Shown: positions 1 through 12,090 of the stretch, in pieces
Layout of the letters: every line of letters begins with the position of its first letter
Position numbering within the stretch: the first letter of the stretch is position 1
From: Gibbula magus
Lineage: Eukaryota > Mollusca > Gastropoda > Trochida > Trochidae
Length of the DNA stretch: 64,000 nt
Direction of reading: 5' to 3'
Assembly (NCBI GenBank): GCA_936450465.1
Contig: OW388296.1
Span: forward strand, 37,166,023 to 37,230,022
Notes under the pieces: generated by a model
Told to the model about the DNA's origin: nothing
The model's input: the letters and a program-made list of their open reading frames with translations, nothing else
The model's database searches: none
Translations under genes and position numbers: made by a program

Positions 1-480
1 TCTGTACTCGATTGCAATCCTGTATCCAAACACTCCCTGAAATATACTGCTAAGACAGCAGTTCAAAATGCTGAAACTGAGTTGCTCAGACAGAGACTAA
101 ACATCGATCCTGAACTTAGCCTGTTTTCACAACTTCACAGCTCTTATTCTCTTTATGATCTGTGGGTTTTGAGTAGATACGATCTCCAACAAAGAAACAT
201 CTACCACGGATTGCTCCGATTGATTGCCATACCTATAAAGGCAAGCAGGTGTCCACACTGTGATGCAGACACAGACAATATCGTTATCCATATATTCCAG
301 TCATGTAATGACAATATTGTGTCACAAAATAGGGAGAGCATGTGGTACAGTGTACTAGATATACTTGGACCAGAGATCTATGTGTTGCTGGACAATTTGG
401 ACTCTACGAACCAGTCAATAGCTCTTCTTGGCGGACATCAGCTCGACATTGACAACAAGTTACTTGCCAGAATTGTTTGA
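1..480 (+). CDS. LINE ORF2 C-terminal fragment (LINE C), cut by window edge
   Basis: The frame is open from the first base to a TGA at 478-480, giving 159 residues of a protein whose start lies outside the window. It carries a C-x2-C-x9-H-x4-C knuckle (CPHC...H...C, roughly residues 80-98), as found near the C terminus of many APE-type LINE ORF2 proteins. Its order of features (LW.., a leucine-rich stretch, the knuckle, a long helix-like stretch, then LLGG) matches the C terminus of the ORF2 at 42050-45571, so I infer the two are distant members of the same clade. No endonuclease or RT core is present. Bases 481-550 are AT-rich and probably its 3' UTR. The frame may be intact or may be the tail of a dead copy. 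Confidence 0.7.
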   Translation, partial: SVLDCNPVSKHSLKYTAKTAVQNAETELLRQRLNIDPELSLFSQLHSSYSLYDLWVLSRYDLQQRNIYHGLLRLIAIPIKASRCPHCDADTDNIVIHIFQSCNDNIVSQNRESMWYSVLDILGPEIYVLLDNLDSTNQSIALLGGHQLDIDNKLLARIV

Positions 481-571
481 CATTTCATCTCAACCATAAA
501 TGTTTAATTCAGCTTCAAATTTTAAACCTTAACTCTACTCCCATGTTACCCAAAGTCAAAGTCAAAAGTTC

Positions 572-596
572 TTTATTGTATTCGAGGCCTCTGGCC
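572..596 (-). other. LINE A 3' end: AATAAA and hairpin
   Basis: Minus-strand AATAAA is the complement of 572-577. A GGCC-AGA-GGCC hairpin lies just upstream in transcript sense (586-596), overlapped by the palindrome GAGGCCTC at 584-591. The arrangement parallels the 3' end of LINE B (41970-42017), so it may be the region recognised by the element's reverse transcriptase; that role is inferred. Confidence 0.5.
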
Positions 597-645
597 CATA
601 TACATTTGAGTTACATGCATCATTAATCACCAGTTCAATAACAAA

Positions 646-1509
646 TTAAATGGGTACAAATGTGATTGATTTTAACTTATCATCTCGATGAGATATGGCA
701 TAGGTAACATATTGTTCAAGTCTAAGAATGCTGTTATTGTTATCAGAAGAAAGGATTTGTTTAAATGCTAAAGCAGGAGGCTTGGAAAGATAATAATCAT
801 GGATAAACGTTTTCCGTAAATCGTCGTAAGATTGACAAACAAATAGAAAATGGATTTCGTCTTCAACGGCTACTTTACACAATGGACATATTCTATTGCT
901 TTTGTCGATCGATTTGTACCTACCTTCATTAATCATTAAATTTGACAGACCTAATCTGAATCGTATCAATGAATACCTTAACTTCTTGGATGTTAAATGT
1001 GAAAGATATCTTTCGGGTTGGAGTAGGCTTTGAAAGAGTCTATATGAATCATAACGTGAGCTATTATCTAATGTCGACTGCCAATCTTGATTAAACATAT
1101 TTAATGCTGTTTCTCGAAATTTATACAAGAAAAGGTTTATATTACCAACAGTCTGGCTCAGCCAAACAAAACCATAACCATGAGAAAACAAAAGATTTCG
1201 AACGTGGGATGCCCATGTTACCTTCCCTAAATCATCTAAATGAACAAGCATTTTGTTAGCCTTCTTAGGTAGTCTATATTCATGCATACATATTATTTTT
1301 AACCAAAATTTCAAACATCTCACATAAGCATTAATGTATAACGGGTATCTCCCACATTCCCCATATACCATACATGTTGGAGTCGACTGACCGACACAAA
1401 GGAACTTTTTACACGCTAACAGATGTACCTTTTCGATGCATTCAAAACGTTGGAATCCCCATATTTCTGATCCATAAAGTAAAATTGGTTGTATTTGACA
1501 ATCAAAAGT
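646..1509 (-). pseudogene. LINE A ORF2 C-terminal domain with zinc knuckle
   Basis: A 287-codon open stretch, bounded upstream by an in-frame TAA at 1510-1512 and ending at the TAA at 646-648. It begins in the post-thumb region (motifs such as ILLYGSEIWGF and CIEKVHLLACKKFL, typical of LINE ORF2 after the RT) and ends with a C-x2-C-x8-H-x4-C knuckle (CPLC...H...C) preceded by a long basic helical region. The first ATG at 1371 is internal and is not a true start. It is part of one ancestral ORF with the RT pieces upstream at 1554-1768 and 2946-4057. Confidence 0.8.
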
Positions 1510-1553
1510 TTAAAATATTTTTTAGGCGTCAACACGCCAAAATTATGCATAAT

Positions 1554-1768
1554 TTAAAGCAAATTTATTAAAGCTTTCCTTGCTCTTAATGCTAAATCTG
1601 CAAGAGATTTCTTTAAATTTACTGTTGTATTAAACATAAATCCCAAATATTTATACTCGTTACTTACGATCACAGGCTGATTATCATAAAACCATTTTTC
1701 TTTAGATGCTACCGGCCAACCTTTTCTGAAAATTACAATATTTGTTTTATCCAAATTAACAGTTAATC
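1554..1768 (-). pseudogene. LINE A RT thumb fragment
   Basis: It encodes the segment just after the RT catalytic core: LDKTNIVIF is the conserved lysine-rich strand, and YKYLGF is the conserved turn seen about 40 residues later in LINE RTs. It is cut on its upstream side exactly at the TA (1769-1770) bordering the inserted element, and joins in frame to the RT at 2946 once the element and one TA are removed. A TAA at the other end (1554-1556) separates it from the C-terminal piece. Confidence 0.8.
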
Positions 1769-1770
1769 TA

Positions 1771-1797
1771 AACTAGTGTCCAAAAGAAACGATACCA
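1771..1797 (+). repeat. Left terminal inverted repeat
   Basis: 27 bp that match 2917-2943 perfectly in inverse orientation. Similarity stops abruptly inside the element. Confidence 0.9.
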
Positions 1798-2916
1798 TCT
1801 ATTTTTTAAAATATCTTTTTACAAAGTGATTTTCTTCGTATGCACACATTGTTTTGCGTATCCCAATCCCAAATGCAGTGTATTCAATCGAAAATACCGA
1901 GAACATTTTATCACATCCGAAGAAATGGTTCACTTTGTGAGAATGACATTATTTTAGGTAGCATAGTTTGCAACTGCAGATAAAGTGTATAAAACGGCTG
2001 ACCATACACGTTGGCATCAAAGCAACAAAAAGCACACAAGAAAGTATCGGTTTTGACAGTCATTGAGAGTGAGAGAGCCGTTGGAATTGTCACATAGCAA
2101 GTCTCACACGCCGACGACGCCAGAAGGTTCGGTTGCGCGCGCATAGCAGTCACCAGGTTAACGCAACGGTTACGTGATAGAGATCGGACATCATGCAGGT
2201 CGAGAAGAAGGTGATTACGCTTATTGAAGACCGCCACATCCGGGTATTTCATCTCTGAAACCCATTCATCAATACGACGTTAACGTCAAAGACGTCACTG
2301 AGACACGTGATTAGCAGACAAACTTGGTAAAAGAGATTGAAGACGCATGATATCTGAACACGTCGCCAATACCACAAAACGTTCCTGAGGCGTCAACAAC
2401 GAGTAAACTAACAGACGAATTCAACGTTGGCAACAGAGAGACTGAGCAATGGCCATGCTCTCATATTGGAGCAGATTTTGCATCTTCAAGAACAATGGTA
2501 GACAGCGTGTGTATCGAAGAATTAGTGACCTTTATGCTCTGACTTGCGTCCATCAAGTCAGCCCATTGCCTCCTTGTTGAATGACAAAGCTTATTATCTT
2601 CTGACGTCATCCGATGTCTGACGTTATCAACCCATAGACGTGTACTTGCCTGTTCTGACGCTCGGGATGGACATACCGAATACAAATGAGCCTTAGTGAC
2701 GCCTCTTTTGACATTTTCAACATTTGTCTCAGTCATTTGTGTGAATGAAATTTTCATTTTCAGACCCCTCACGTCAATACAGACCTGTACAAATGAATGC
2801 AAAGTACTGATTGAAATGAATTTTGTACACATGTTAAATGAACGAAATCTAAAAAAATAATACCAATTCTAGATTTCTTTGTCGTTAAGTTTTCCTGTAA
2901 TGGTCGCTCAAAGACG

Positions 2917-2943
2917 TGGTATCGTTTCTTTTGGACACTAGTT
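2917..2943 (-). repeat. Right terminal inverted repeat
   Basis: Perfect inverse match of 1771-1797, followed by the duplicated TA at 2944-2945. Confidence 0.9.
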
Positions 2944-2945
2944 TA

Positions 2946-4057
2946 TATGTTTTAGAGTAATGTTCTAAAATATTTAACTGGTTTTGTAGCCCAACTACTG
3001 TTTCTGAAATAAGGACAATATCATCGGCAAATAGAAGTATAAATATTTCTATCAGATCTGGGAACATTTGAACACCATGTTTCCCGTTCGTTATAACTTC
3101 ATGGTATAAATCATTGATAAAGAAGGAAAAGAGAATTGGACTGAGAACACAACCCTGTCGCAAGCCTATTGGACAATCAAAAAAGTCAGTCATATTCTCA
3201 CCACAACGTACACAAGCTTTAACGTTTTCATACATTGACTTCAACAATTTATACATTTTCCCTTTTAGACCAGAATTGCGTAAACAATACCAAAGTTTTG
3301 ATCGATCAACCGAATCAAACGCTTTCTGGAAATCAACAAAAGCAACATATAGCTTACGCTTTCGTCGAGATAAGGATTTCTGAAGTAATGCAAACAGTGT
3401 AAATATATGATCTGATGTTGAATAATTTTTTCTGAAACCAGCTTGCGATTCTGGGATAATATGATTCATATTTGACCATCTTGAAAGTCTATTATTAAGG
3501 ATTGTGTTGAAAACTTTCCCAAGTACACTCATGAGGGAAATACCTCTATAGTTATCTGGGTTTGAACGATCACCTTTCTTATGTAGAGGAATAATAACTG
3601 ACATTGCCCAATTGCTTGGAAATATACCTTTTACAAAAAGTGTATTGAAACACTTGTTTAGGAATGGCATGATGATAGACTGTGACGACTTCAACATTTC
3701 AACAACAAGTTGATCTAAACCAGTGGATTTTCCATTTTTTAAATGAAACAATGCTTCAGAAATTTCTTGATCTGTTATCGGTGAATCAAATAGAAGAGGT
3801 TCGGCATCTGTAGCATAATCAAATGTTTCACATGTTTCTTGATCCACACTACTGGCCGTAAACGAAGGTTCGAGAACGGACTCATTTCTAAAAACATTCT
3901 TGAGGTGGGTAAGCCATGTCGTTTCGGCAATATTATTGCTTGATATTTGTCTCCAAAATTTTGCTGGGGAACTACTTGCATTGCATAATATCTCTACATT
4001 ACGTTTACGCACATCTGATTTATATCTCCTACAGAAAGTTTTGTACCTATTTCTCTC
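2946..4057 (-). pseudogene. LINE A reverse transcriptase domain
   Basis: Reading on the minus strand from 4057, this open stretch holds the linker (CRRYKSDVRKRNVE), then RT motifs in order: NGKSTGLD, WAMSVIIPLHKKGD, NYRGISL, AGFRK, the catalytic AFVDFQKAFDSV, GLRQGCVLSP and the FADD catalytic box (near plus-strand 3020). Catalytic aspartates are all present, so this segment looked functional before disruption. The frame runs past 2946 into the inserted element and stops in it at 2885. Upstream it is separated from the endonuclease by a one-base frameshift between about 4045 and 4060. Confidence 0.9.
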
Positions 4058-4659
4058 TTACAGTATAATCTCCTATCAGATTCGCTGCTATATCTTCTAA
4101 ATTTTCTCAAAGATTTCCGTGCAACCCTTCTTGCGGACTTGCACTCTGCGTTTAAGGGCGTGCTTGATCTATGACGTGAATTCACTATACGTTTCTTCAT
4201 GCAGCTACTAGAGTCTAAAATCATACATATAAAATCATCTATTGCGTCCTCAACACAAACTTCTATTTTATCTAAGATTGGCTGAATTCCAGATTTATAA
4301 TTTGATGTGAGAGTTTCCAAGAAAGAGTGACAAAACGCATCATTCCATACAATTTGTTCAGGTAAATAACTTGGCGATGGGTTACGATTGGGAGTATTCA
4401 TTGTAGGAAATATACAAGTTAGTTCCAATGGTAAATGATCCGATTCTAATTGATCGCCTATATTCAGTTTACTGATATATTTGAAAAAGTCAGGAGAAGA
4501 GATAAAATAATCATTAACGCTACTACCCTGTTGTCCTACGAAAGTAAATTCCCCTCGCTCGTCCCCGAACACCCGGCCGTTAAAAATAAATAACTGAAAA
4601 GAATAGCAGAGGTCAAGCAGAAATTGACCAAACTTATTTATGACAGTATCATACCCCAT
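4045..4659 (-). pseudogene. LINE A APE endonuclease, C-terminal part
   Basis: It encodes the second half of an APE-like endonuclease: LLDLC, NGR, SSVNDYFI and the SDHLPLEL box that carries the conserved SDH motif. An Arg/Lys-rich linker follows (CKSARRVARKSLRKFRR). The N-terminal metal-binding motifs (TWN, E, GDxN) are missing because the element is truncated at about 4660-4675, where a short unrelated stretch and then satellite begin. The true frame shifts by one base near 4050 into the RT frame. Confidence 0.85.
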
Positions 4660-5910
4660 ACATATATCTCCTGTCTGGAGGAATTAAAGATTCTCACTCA
4701 CTCATTCACCATCTAAAGGTAACCAAATAGAAGATAATTCAATTTCCTATCCAAAGAGGTATATTACATGATTTTTTATAGTGATTGAGATACCGTAAAA
4801 TGCAAAATAACGTCACTAGGTAGTATACATATTAAGTGTTCAATGAGTTTTTAACAATCAATCTAGTCGAAGGGTACCAAGGAATATTTGCACCACCATC
4901 TAAAGGTACCCAAATGGAAGATAATTCAATTTCCTATCCAAGGAGGTATCTAACATGATGTTTGATAGGGGATGTGATACCGTAAAATGCAAAATAACGT
5001 CACTAGGTAGTATACATATTAACTGCTTAATGAGGTTTCGACCATTTAACTAGTCAAACAGTACCAAGGAATATGTGGATCACCATCTGAGGGTACGGTC
5101 ATGAAAGAAAATTCAATTTCCTATCCAAGGAGGTATCTTACCTGATATTTGATAGGGGATGTGATACCGTAAAATGAAAAATAACGTCACTAGGTAGTAT
5201 ACATATTAACTGTATAATGGGTGTTTCACATTCAAACTAGTCTAAGGGTACCTAAAATATTTGCACCACCAACTAATGATACAGAAATGGAAGATAATTA
5301 AAAGTATTTTCCAATGAGGTATCTTACATGATGTTTGATAGGGAATGTGATACCGTAAAATGAAAAATAACGTCACTAGGTAGTATACATATTAACTGTT
5401 TAATGGGTGTTTCACATTCAAACTAGTCTAAGGGTACCCAGGAATATTTGCAACACCATCTGACGATAAACAAATGGAAGATAATTAAATTTCCTATCCA
5501 ATGAGGTATCTTACATGATATTTGATAGGGAATGTGATACCGTAAAATGCAAAATAACGTCACTAGGTAGTATACATATTAACGTCTTAATGAGTTTTTA
5601 ACAATGACACTAGTCTACGGGTTCCAAGGAATATTTGCACCACCATCTAAAGGTACCCAAATGGAAGATAATTAAATGTCCTATCCATTGAGGTATCTTA
5701 CATGATGTTTGATAGGGGATGTGATACCGTAAAATTCAAAATGACGTCACTAGGTAGAATACATATTAACTAATTGATGAGTTTTCGACCATTTAACTAG
5801 TCAAACAGTACCAAGGAATATTTACATCACCATTTAAGGGTGCGCAAATGAAAGAGAGTTCAATCTCTATCCAATGAGTTATCTTACATGATATTTGATA
5901 GTGACCATGA

Positions 5911-7859
5911 TACCTAAAATATTTGCATCACCAACTAATGATACAGAAATGGAAGATAATTCAATTTCCTATCCAATGAGGTATCTAACATGATGTTTGA
6001 TAGGGAATGTGATACCGTAAAATGCAAAATAACGTCACTAGGTAGTATACAAATTAACTGTTTAATGAGTTTTCGACCATTTAACTAGTCAAACAGTACC
6101 AAGGAATATTTGCACCACCATCTAAACGTACCCAAATGGAAGATAATTAAAAGTCCTATCCAATGAGGAATGTTATACCGTAAAATGCAAATTAACGTCA
6201 CTAGGTAGTATACATATTAACTGTTTAATGGGTGTTTCACATTCAAACTAGTCTAAGGGTACCAAGGAATATTTGCAACACCATCTGACGATACCCAATG
6301 GAAGATAATTAAATTTCCTATCCAATGAGGTATCTTACATGATAGTTAATAGAGAATGTGATACCGTAAACTGCAAAATAACGTCACTAAGTAGTATACA
6401 TATTAACGTCTTAATGAGTTTTTAAACAATGACACTAGTCTACGGGTTCCAAGGAATATTTGCACCACCATCTAAAGGTACCCAAATGGAAGATAATTAA
6501 ATGTCCTATCCATTGAGGTATCTTACATGATGTTTGATAGGGGATGTGATACCGTAAAATTCAAAATGACGTCACTAGGTAGTATATACATGTTAACTTC
6601 TTAATGAGTTTTTAACAATGAAACTAGTATACGGGTACCACAGAATATTTGCACCACAATCAAAATGTACCCAAATGGAAAATAATTTAATGTCCTATCC
6701 AAAGAGGTATCTTACATGATATCTGATAGGGGATGTGATACCGTAAAATGAAAAATAACGTCACTAGGTAGTATACATATTAACTAATTGATGAGTTTTC
6801 GACCATTTACCTAGTCAAACAGTACCAAGGAATATTTACATCACCATTTAAGGGTGCGCAAATGAAAGAGAGTTCAATCTCTACCCAATGAGTTATCTAA
6901 CATGATATTTGATAGTAACCATGATACCATAAATTTGAAAATGACGTCACTAGGTAGTATACATATTAACTGCTTAATGAGTTTTCGACCATTTAACTAG
7001 TCAAAGAGTACCAAGGAATATGTGGATCACCATCTGAGGGTACGCTCATGAAAGAAAATTCAATTTCCTATCCAAGGAGGTATCTTACCTGATATTTGAT
7101 AGGGGATGTGATACCGTAAAATGAAAAATAACGTCACTAGGTAGTATACATATTAAATGTATAATGTGTGTTTCACATTCAAACTAGTCTTAGGGTACCT
7201 AAAATATTTGCACCACCAACTAATGATACAGAAATGGAAGATAATTCAATTTCCTATCCAATAAGGTATCTTACATGATGTTTGATAGGGAATGTGATAC
7301 CGTAAAATGAAAAATAACGTCACTAGGTAGTATACAAATTAACTGTTTAATGAGTTTTCGACATTTTAACAAGTCAAACAGTACCAAGGAATATTTGCAC
7401 CACCATCTAAACGTACCCAAATGGAAGATAATTAAAAGTCCTATCCAATGAGGAATCTTACATGATGTTTGATAGGGAATGTGATACCGTAAAATTCAAA
7501 ATGACGTCACTAGGTAGTATATAAATGTTAACTTCTTAATGAGTTTTTAACAATGAAACTAGTCTACGGGTACCACAGAATATTTGCACAACAATCTAAA
7601 TGTACCCAAATGGAAAATTATTTAATGTCCTATCCAAAGAGGTATCTTACATGATATCTGATAGGGGATGTGATACCGTAAAATGAAAAATAACGTCACT
7701 AGGTAGTATACACATTAACTAATTGATGAGTTTTCGACCATCTAACTAGTCAAACAGTACCAAGGAATATTTACATCACCATTTAAGGGTGCGCAAATGA
7801 AAGAGAGTTCAATCTCTATCCAATGAGGTATCTTACATGATATTTGATAGTGACCATGA
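5911..7859. repeat. Satellite higher-order unit 1 (1949 bp)
   Basis: Runs from the TACC of one truncated 102-bp monomer (5911-6012) to the next at 7860. It contains ten further monomers; one near 6150-6180 has a separate deletion of about 22 bp before GTTATACCG. Confidence 0.75.
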
Positions 7860-9456
7860 TACCTAAAATATTTGCACCACCAACTAATGATACAGAAAGG
7901 GAAGATAATTCAATTTCCTATCCAATGAGGTATCTTACATGATGTTTGATAGGGAATGTGATACCGTAAAATGCAAAATAACGTCACTAGGTAGTATACA
8001 AATTAACTGTTTAATGAGTTTTCGACCATTTAACTAGTCAAACAGTACCAAGGAATATTTGCACCACCATCTAAACGTACCCAAATGGAAGATAATTAAA
8101 AGTCCTATCCAATGAGGAATCTTACATGATGTTTGATAGGGGATGTGATACCGTAAAATGCAAAATAACGTCACTAGGTAGTATACATATTAACTGTATA
8201 ATGGGTGATTCACATTCAAACTAGTCTAAGGGTACCTAAAAAATTTGCACCACCAACTAATGATACAGAAATGGAAGATAATTCAATTTCCTATCCAATG
8301 AGGTATCTTACATGATGTTTGATAGGGAATGTGATACCGTAAAATGCAAAATAACGTCACTAGGTAGTATACAAATTAACTGTTTAATGAGTTTTCGACC
8401 ATTTAACTAGTCAAACAGTACCAAGGAATATTTGCACCACCATCTAAACGTACCCAAATGGAAGATAATTAACAGTCCTATCCAATGAGGAATCTTACAT
8501 GATGTTTGATAGGGAATGTGATACCGTAAAATGCAAATTAACGTCACTAGGTAGTATACATATTAACTGTTTAATGGGTGTTTCACATTCAAACTAGTCT
8601 AAGGGTACCTAAAATATTTGCACCACCAACTAATGATACAGAAATGGAAGATAATTAAAAGTCCTTTCCAATGAGGTATCTTACATGATGTTTGATAGGG
8701 AATGTGATACCGTAAAATGAAAAATAACGTCACTAGGTAGTATACATATTAACTGTTTAATGGGTGTTTCACATTCAAACTAGTCTAAGGGTACCCAGGA
8801 ATATTTGCAACACCATCTGACGATACCCAAATGGAAGATAATTAAATTTCCTATCCAATGAGGTATCTTACATGATATTTGATAGGGAATGTGATACCGT
8901 AAAATGCAAAATAACGTCACTAGGTAGTATACATATTAACGTCTTAATGAGTTTTTAACAATGACACTAGTCTACGGGTTCCAAGGAATATTTGCACCAC
9001 CATCTAAAGGTACCCAAATTGAAGATAATTAAATGTCCTATCCATTGAGGTATCTTACATGATGTTTGATAGGGGATGTGATACCGTAAAATTCAAAATG
9101 ACGTCACTAGGTAGTATATAAATGTTAACTTCTTAATGAGTTTTTAACAATGAAACTAGTCTACGGGTACCACAGAATATTTGCACCACAATCTAAATGT
9201 ACCCAAATGGAAAATAATTTAATGTCCTATCCAAAGAGGTATCTTACATGATATCTGATAGGGGATGTGATACCGTAAAATGAAAAATAACGTCACTAGG
9301 TAGTATACACATTAACTAATTGATGAGTTTTCGACCATCTAACTAGTCAAACAGTACCAAGGAATATTTACATCACCATTTAAGGGTGCGCAAATGAAAG
9401 AGAGTTCAATCTCTATCCAATGAGGTATCTTACATGATATTTGATAGTGACCATGA
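7860..9456. repeat. Satellite higher-order unit 2 (1597 bp)
   Basis: One truncated 103-bp monomer plus eight full monomers. Near identical by eye to the unit at 12091-13687, which has the same length. Confidence 0.85.
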
Positions 9457-10866
9457 TACCTAAAATATTTGCACCACCAACTAATGATACAGAAAGGGAA
9501 GATAATTCAATTTCCTATCCAATGAGGTATCTTACATGATGTTTGATAGGGAATGTGATACCGTAAAATGCAAAATAACGTCACTAGGTAGTATACAAAT
9601 TAACTGTTTAATGAGTTTTCGACCATTTAACTAGTCAAACAGTACCAAGGAATATTTGCACCACCATCTAAACGTACCCAAATGGAAGATAATTAAAAGT
9701 CCTATCCAATGAGGAATCTTACATGATGTTTGATAGGGGATGTGATACCGTAAAATGCAAAATAACGTCACTAGGTAGTATACATATTAACTGTATAATG
9801 GGTGATTCACATTCAAACTAGTCTAAGGGTACCTAAAAAATTTGCACCACCAACTAATGATACAGAAATGGAAGATAATTCAATTTCCTATCCAATGAGG
9901 TATCTTACATGATGTTTGATAGGGAATGTGATACCGTAAAATGCAAAATAACGTCACTAGGTAGTATACAAATTAACTGTTTAATGAGTTTTCGACCATT
10001 TAACTAGTCAAACAGTACCAAGGAATATTTGCACCACCATCTAAACGTACCCAAATGGAAGATAATTAACAGTCCTATCCAATGAGGTATCTTACATGAT
10101 ATTTGATAGGGAATGTGATACCGTAAAATGCAAAATAACGTCACTAGGTAGTATACATATTAACGTCTTAATGAGTTTTTAACAATGACACTAGTCTACG
10201 GGTTCCAAGGAATATTTGCACCACCATCTAAAGGTACCCAAATGGAAGATAATTAAATGTCCTATCCATTGAGGTATCTTACATGATGTTTGATAGGGGA
10301 TGTGATACCGTAAAATGCAAAATAACGTCACTAGGTAGTATACATATTAACTGTATAATGGGTGATTCACATTCAAACTAGTCTAAGGGTACCTAAAAAA
10401 TTTGCACCACCAACTAATGATACAGAAATGGAAGATAATTAAATGTCCTATCCATTGAGGTATCTTACATGATGTTTGATAGGGGATGTGATACCGTAAA
10501 ATTCAAAATGACGTCACTAGGTAGTATATAAATGTTAACTTCTTAATGAGTTTTTAACAATGAAACTAGTCTACGGGTACCACAGAATATTTGCACCACA
10601 ATCTAAATGTACCCAAATGGAAAATAATTTAATGTCCTATCCAAAGAGGTATCTTACATGATATCTGATAGGGGATGTGATACCGTAAAATGAAAAATAA
10701 CGTCACTAGGTAGTATACACATTAACTAATTGATGAGTTTTCGACCATCTAACTAGTCAAACAGTACCAAGGAATATTTACATCACCATTTAAGGGTGCG
10801 CAAATGAAAGAGAGTTCAATCTCTATCCAATGAGGTATCTTACATGATATTTGATAGTGACCATGA
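9457..10866. repeat. Satellite higher-order unit 3 (1410 bp)
   Basis: One truncated monomer plus seven full ones. Equals unit 2 minus one 187-bp monomer. Confidence 0.85.
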
Positions 10867-12090
10867 TACCTAAAATATTTGCACCACCAACTAATGATAC
10901 AGAAAGGGAAGATAATTCAATTTCCTATCCAATGAGGTATCTTACATGATGTTTGATAGGGAATGTGATACCGTAAAATGCAAAATAACGTCACTAGGTA
11001 GTATACAAATTAACTGTTTAATGAGTTTTCGACCATTTAACTAGTCAAACAGTACCAAGGAATATTTGCACCACCATCTAAACGTACCCAAATGGAAGAT
11101 AATTAAAAGTCCTATCCAATGAGGAATCTTACATGATGTTTGATAGGGGATGTGATACCGTAAAATGCAAAATAACGTCACTAGGTAGTATACATATTAA
11201 CTGTATAATGGGTGATTCACATTCAAACTAGTCTAAGGGTACCTAAAAAATTTGCACCACCAACTAATGATACAGAAATGGAAGATAATTCAATTTCCTA
11301 TCCAATGAGGTATCTTACATGATGTTTGATAGGGAATGTGATACCGTAAAATGCAAAATAACGTCACTAGGTAGTATACAAATTAACTGTTTAATGAGTT
11401 TTCGACCATTTAACTAGTCAAACAGTACCAAGGAATATTTGCACCACCATCTAAACGTACCCAAATGGAAGATAATTAACAGTCCTATCCAATGAGGTAT
11501 CTTACATGATATTTGATAGGGAATGTGATACCGTAAAATGCAAAATAACGTCACTAGGTAGTATACATATTAACGTCTTAATGAGTTTTTAACAATGACA
11601 CTAGTCTACGGGTTCCAAGGAATATTTGCACCACCATCTAAAGGTACCCAAATGGAAGATAATTAAATGTCCTATCCATTGAGGTATCTTACATGATGTT
11701 TGATAGGGGATGTGATACCGTAAAATTCAAAATGACGTCACTAGGTAGTATATAAATGTTAACTTCTTAATGAGTTTTTAACAATGAAACTAGTCTACGG
11801 GTACCACAGAATATTTGCACCACAATCTAAATGTACCCAAATGGAAAATAATTTAATGTCCTATCCAAAGAGGTATCTTACATGATATCTGATAGGGGAT
11901 GTGATACCGTAAAATGAAAAATAACGTCACTAGGTAGTATACACATTAACTAATTGATGAGTTTTCGACCATCTAACTAGTCAAACAGTACCAAGGAATA
12001 TTTACATCACCATTTAAGGGTGCGCAAATGAAAGAGAGTTCAATCTCTATCCAATGAGGTATCTTACATGATATTTGATAGTGACCATGA
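10867..12090. repeat. Satellite higher-order unit 4 (1224 bp)
   Basis: One truncated monomer plus six full ones. Equals unit 3 minus one monomer. Confidence 0.85.

Larger units (their letters stand above)
1771..2943. mobile_element. 1173-bp TIR DNA element inserted in LINE A (TA target site)
   Basis: The ends at 1771-1797 and 2917-2943 are perfect 27-bp inverted repeats (outer bases AACTAGTGTCCAAAAGAAAC). They are flanked by TA at 1769-1770 and 2944-2945. Deleting the element with one TA joins the RT frame: YSKTY before the site continues as RLTVNLDKTN after it, which proves insertion into a once-coding LINE. TA duplication is the hallmark of Tc1/mariner-type (IS630) transposition, so I place it there by target site and size. 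Two open stretches on the minus strand (1911-2252, 2461-2832) show no transposase motif I can recognise, so this is either non-autonomous or a decayed copy. Confidence 0.85.
551..4674 (-). mobile_element. LINE A: decayed 5'-truncated APE-type non-LTR retrotransposon
   Basis: On the minus strand this reads endonuclease C-terminal half, linker, reverse transcriptase, thumb, C-terminal zinc knuckle and 3' UTR in the correct LINE order. The endonuclease starts only in its second half, so the copy is 5' truncated at about 4660-4675. It carries at least one frameshift (about 4045-4060), in-frame stops (1510-1512 and just 3' of the thumb at 1554), and an inserted inverted-repeat element at 1771-2943. 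The 3' end on the minus strand has a GGCC hairpin, AATAAAGAA and about two and a half copies of a 6-bp unit (AAAGTC read on the plus strand, 551-568). Motif style suggests the Jockey/CR1/L2-like group; the exact clade is uncertain. It is not functional. Confidence 0.85.

Noticed and set aside
1374..1571. Plus-strand open frame of 65 codons
   Set aside because: Antisense to the LINE A region that encodes ILLYGSEIWGF on the minus strand.
1770..1780. Shared word AAACTAGTGT between the TIR and some satellite monomers (near 15.83 and 19.56 kb)
   Set aside because: Ten bases only, with no extension; ACTAGT is a common palindrome in AT-rich DNA. No evidence that the satellite derives from the element.
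1911..2832. Two minus-strand open stretches (1911-2252 and 2461-2832) as a possible transposase of the TIR element
   Set aside because: No DDE motif, helix-turn-helix or other transposase signature is recognisable; the stretches are short and may be chance. Kept only as part of the element.
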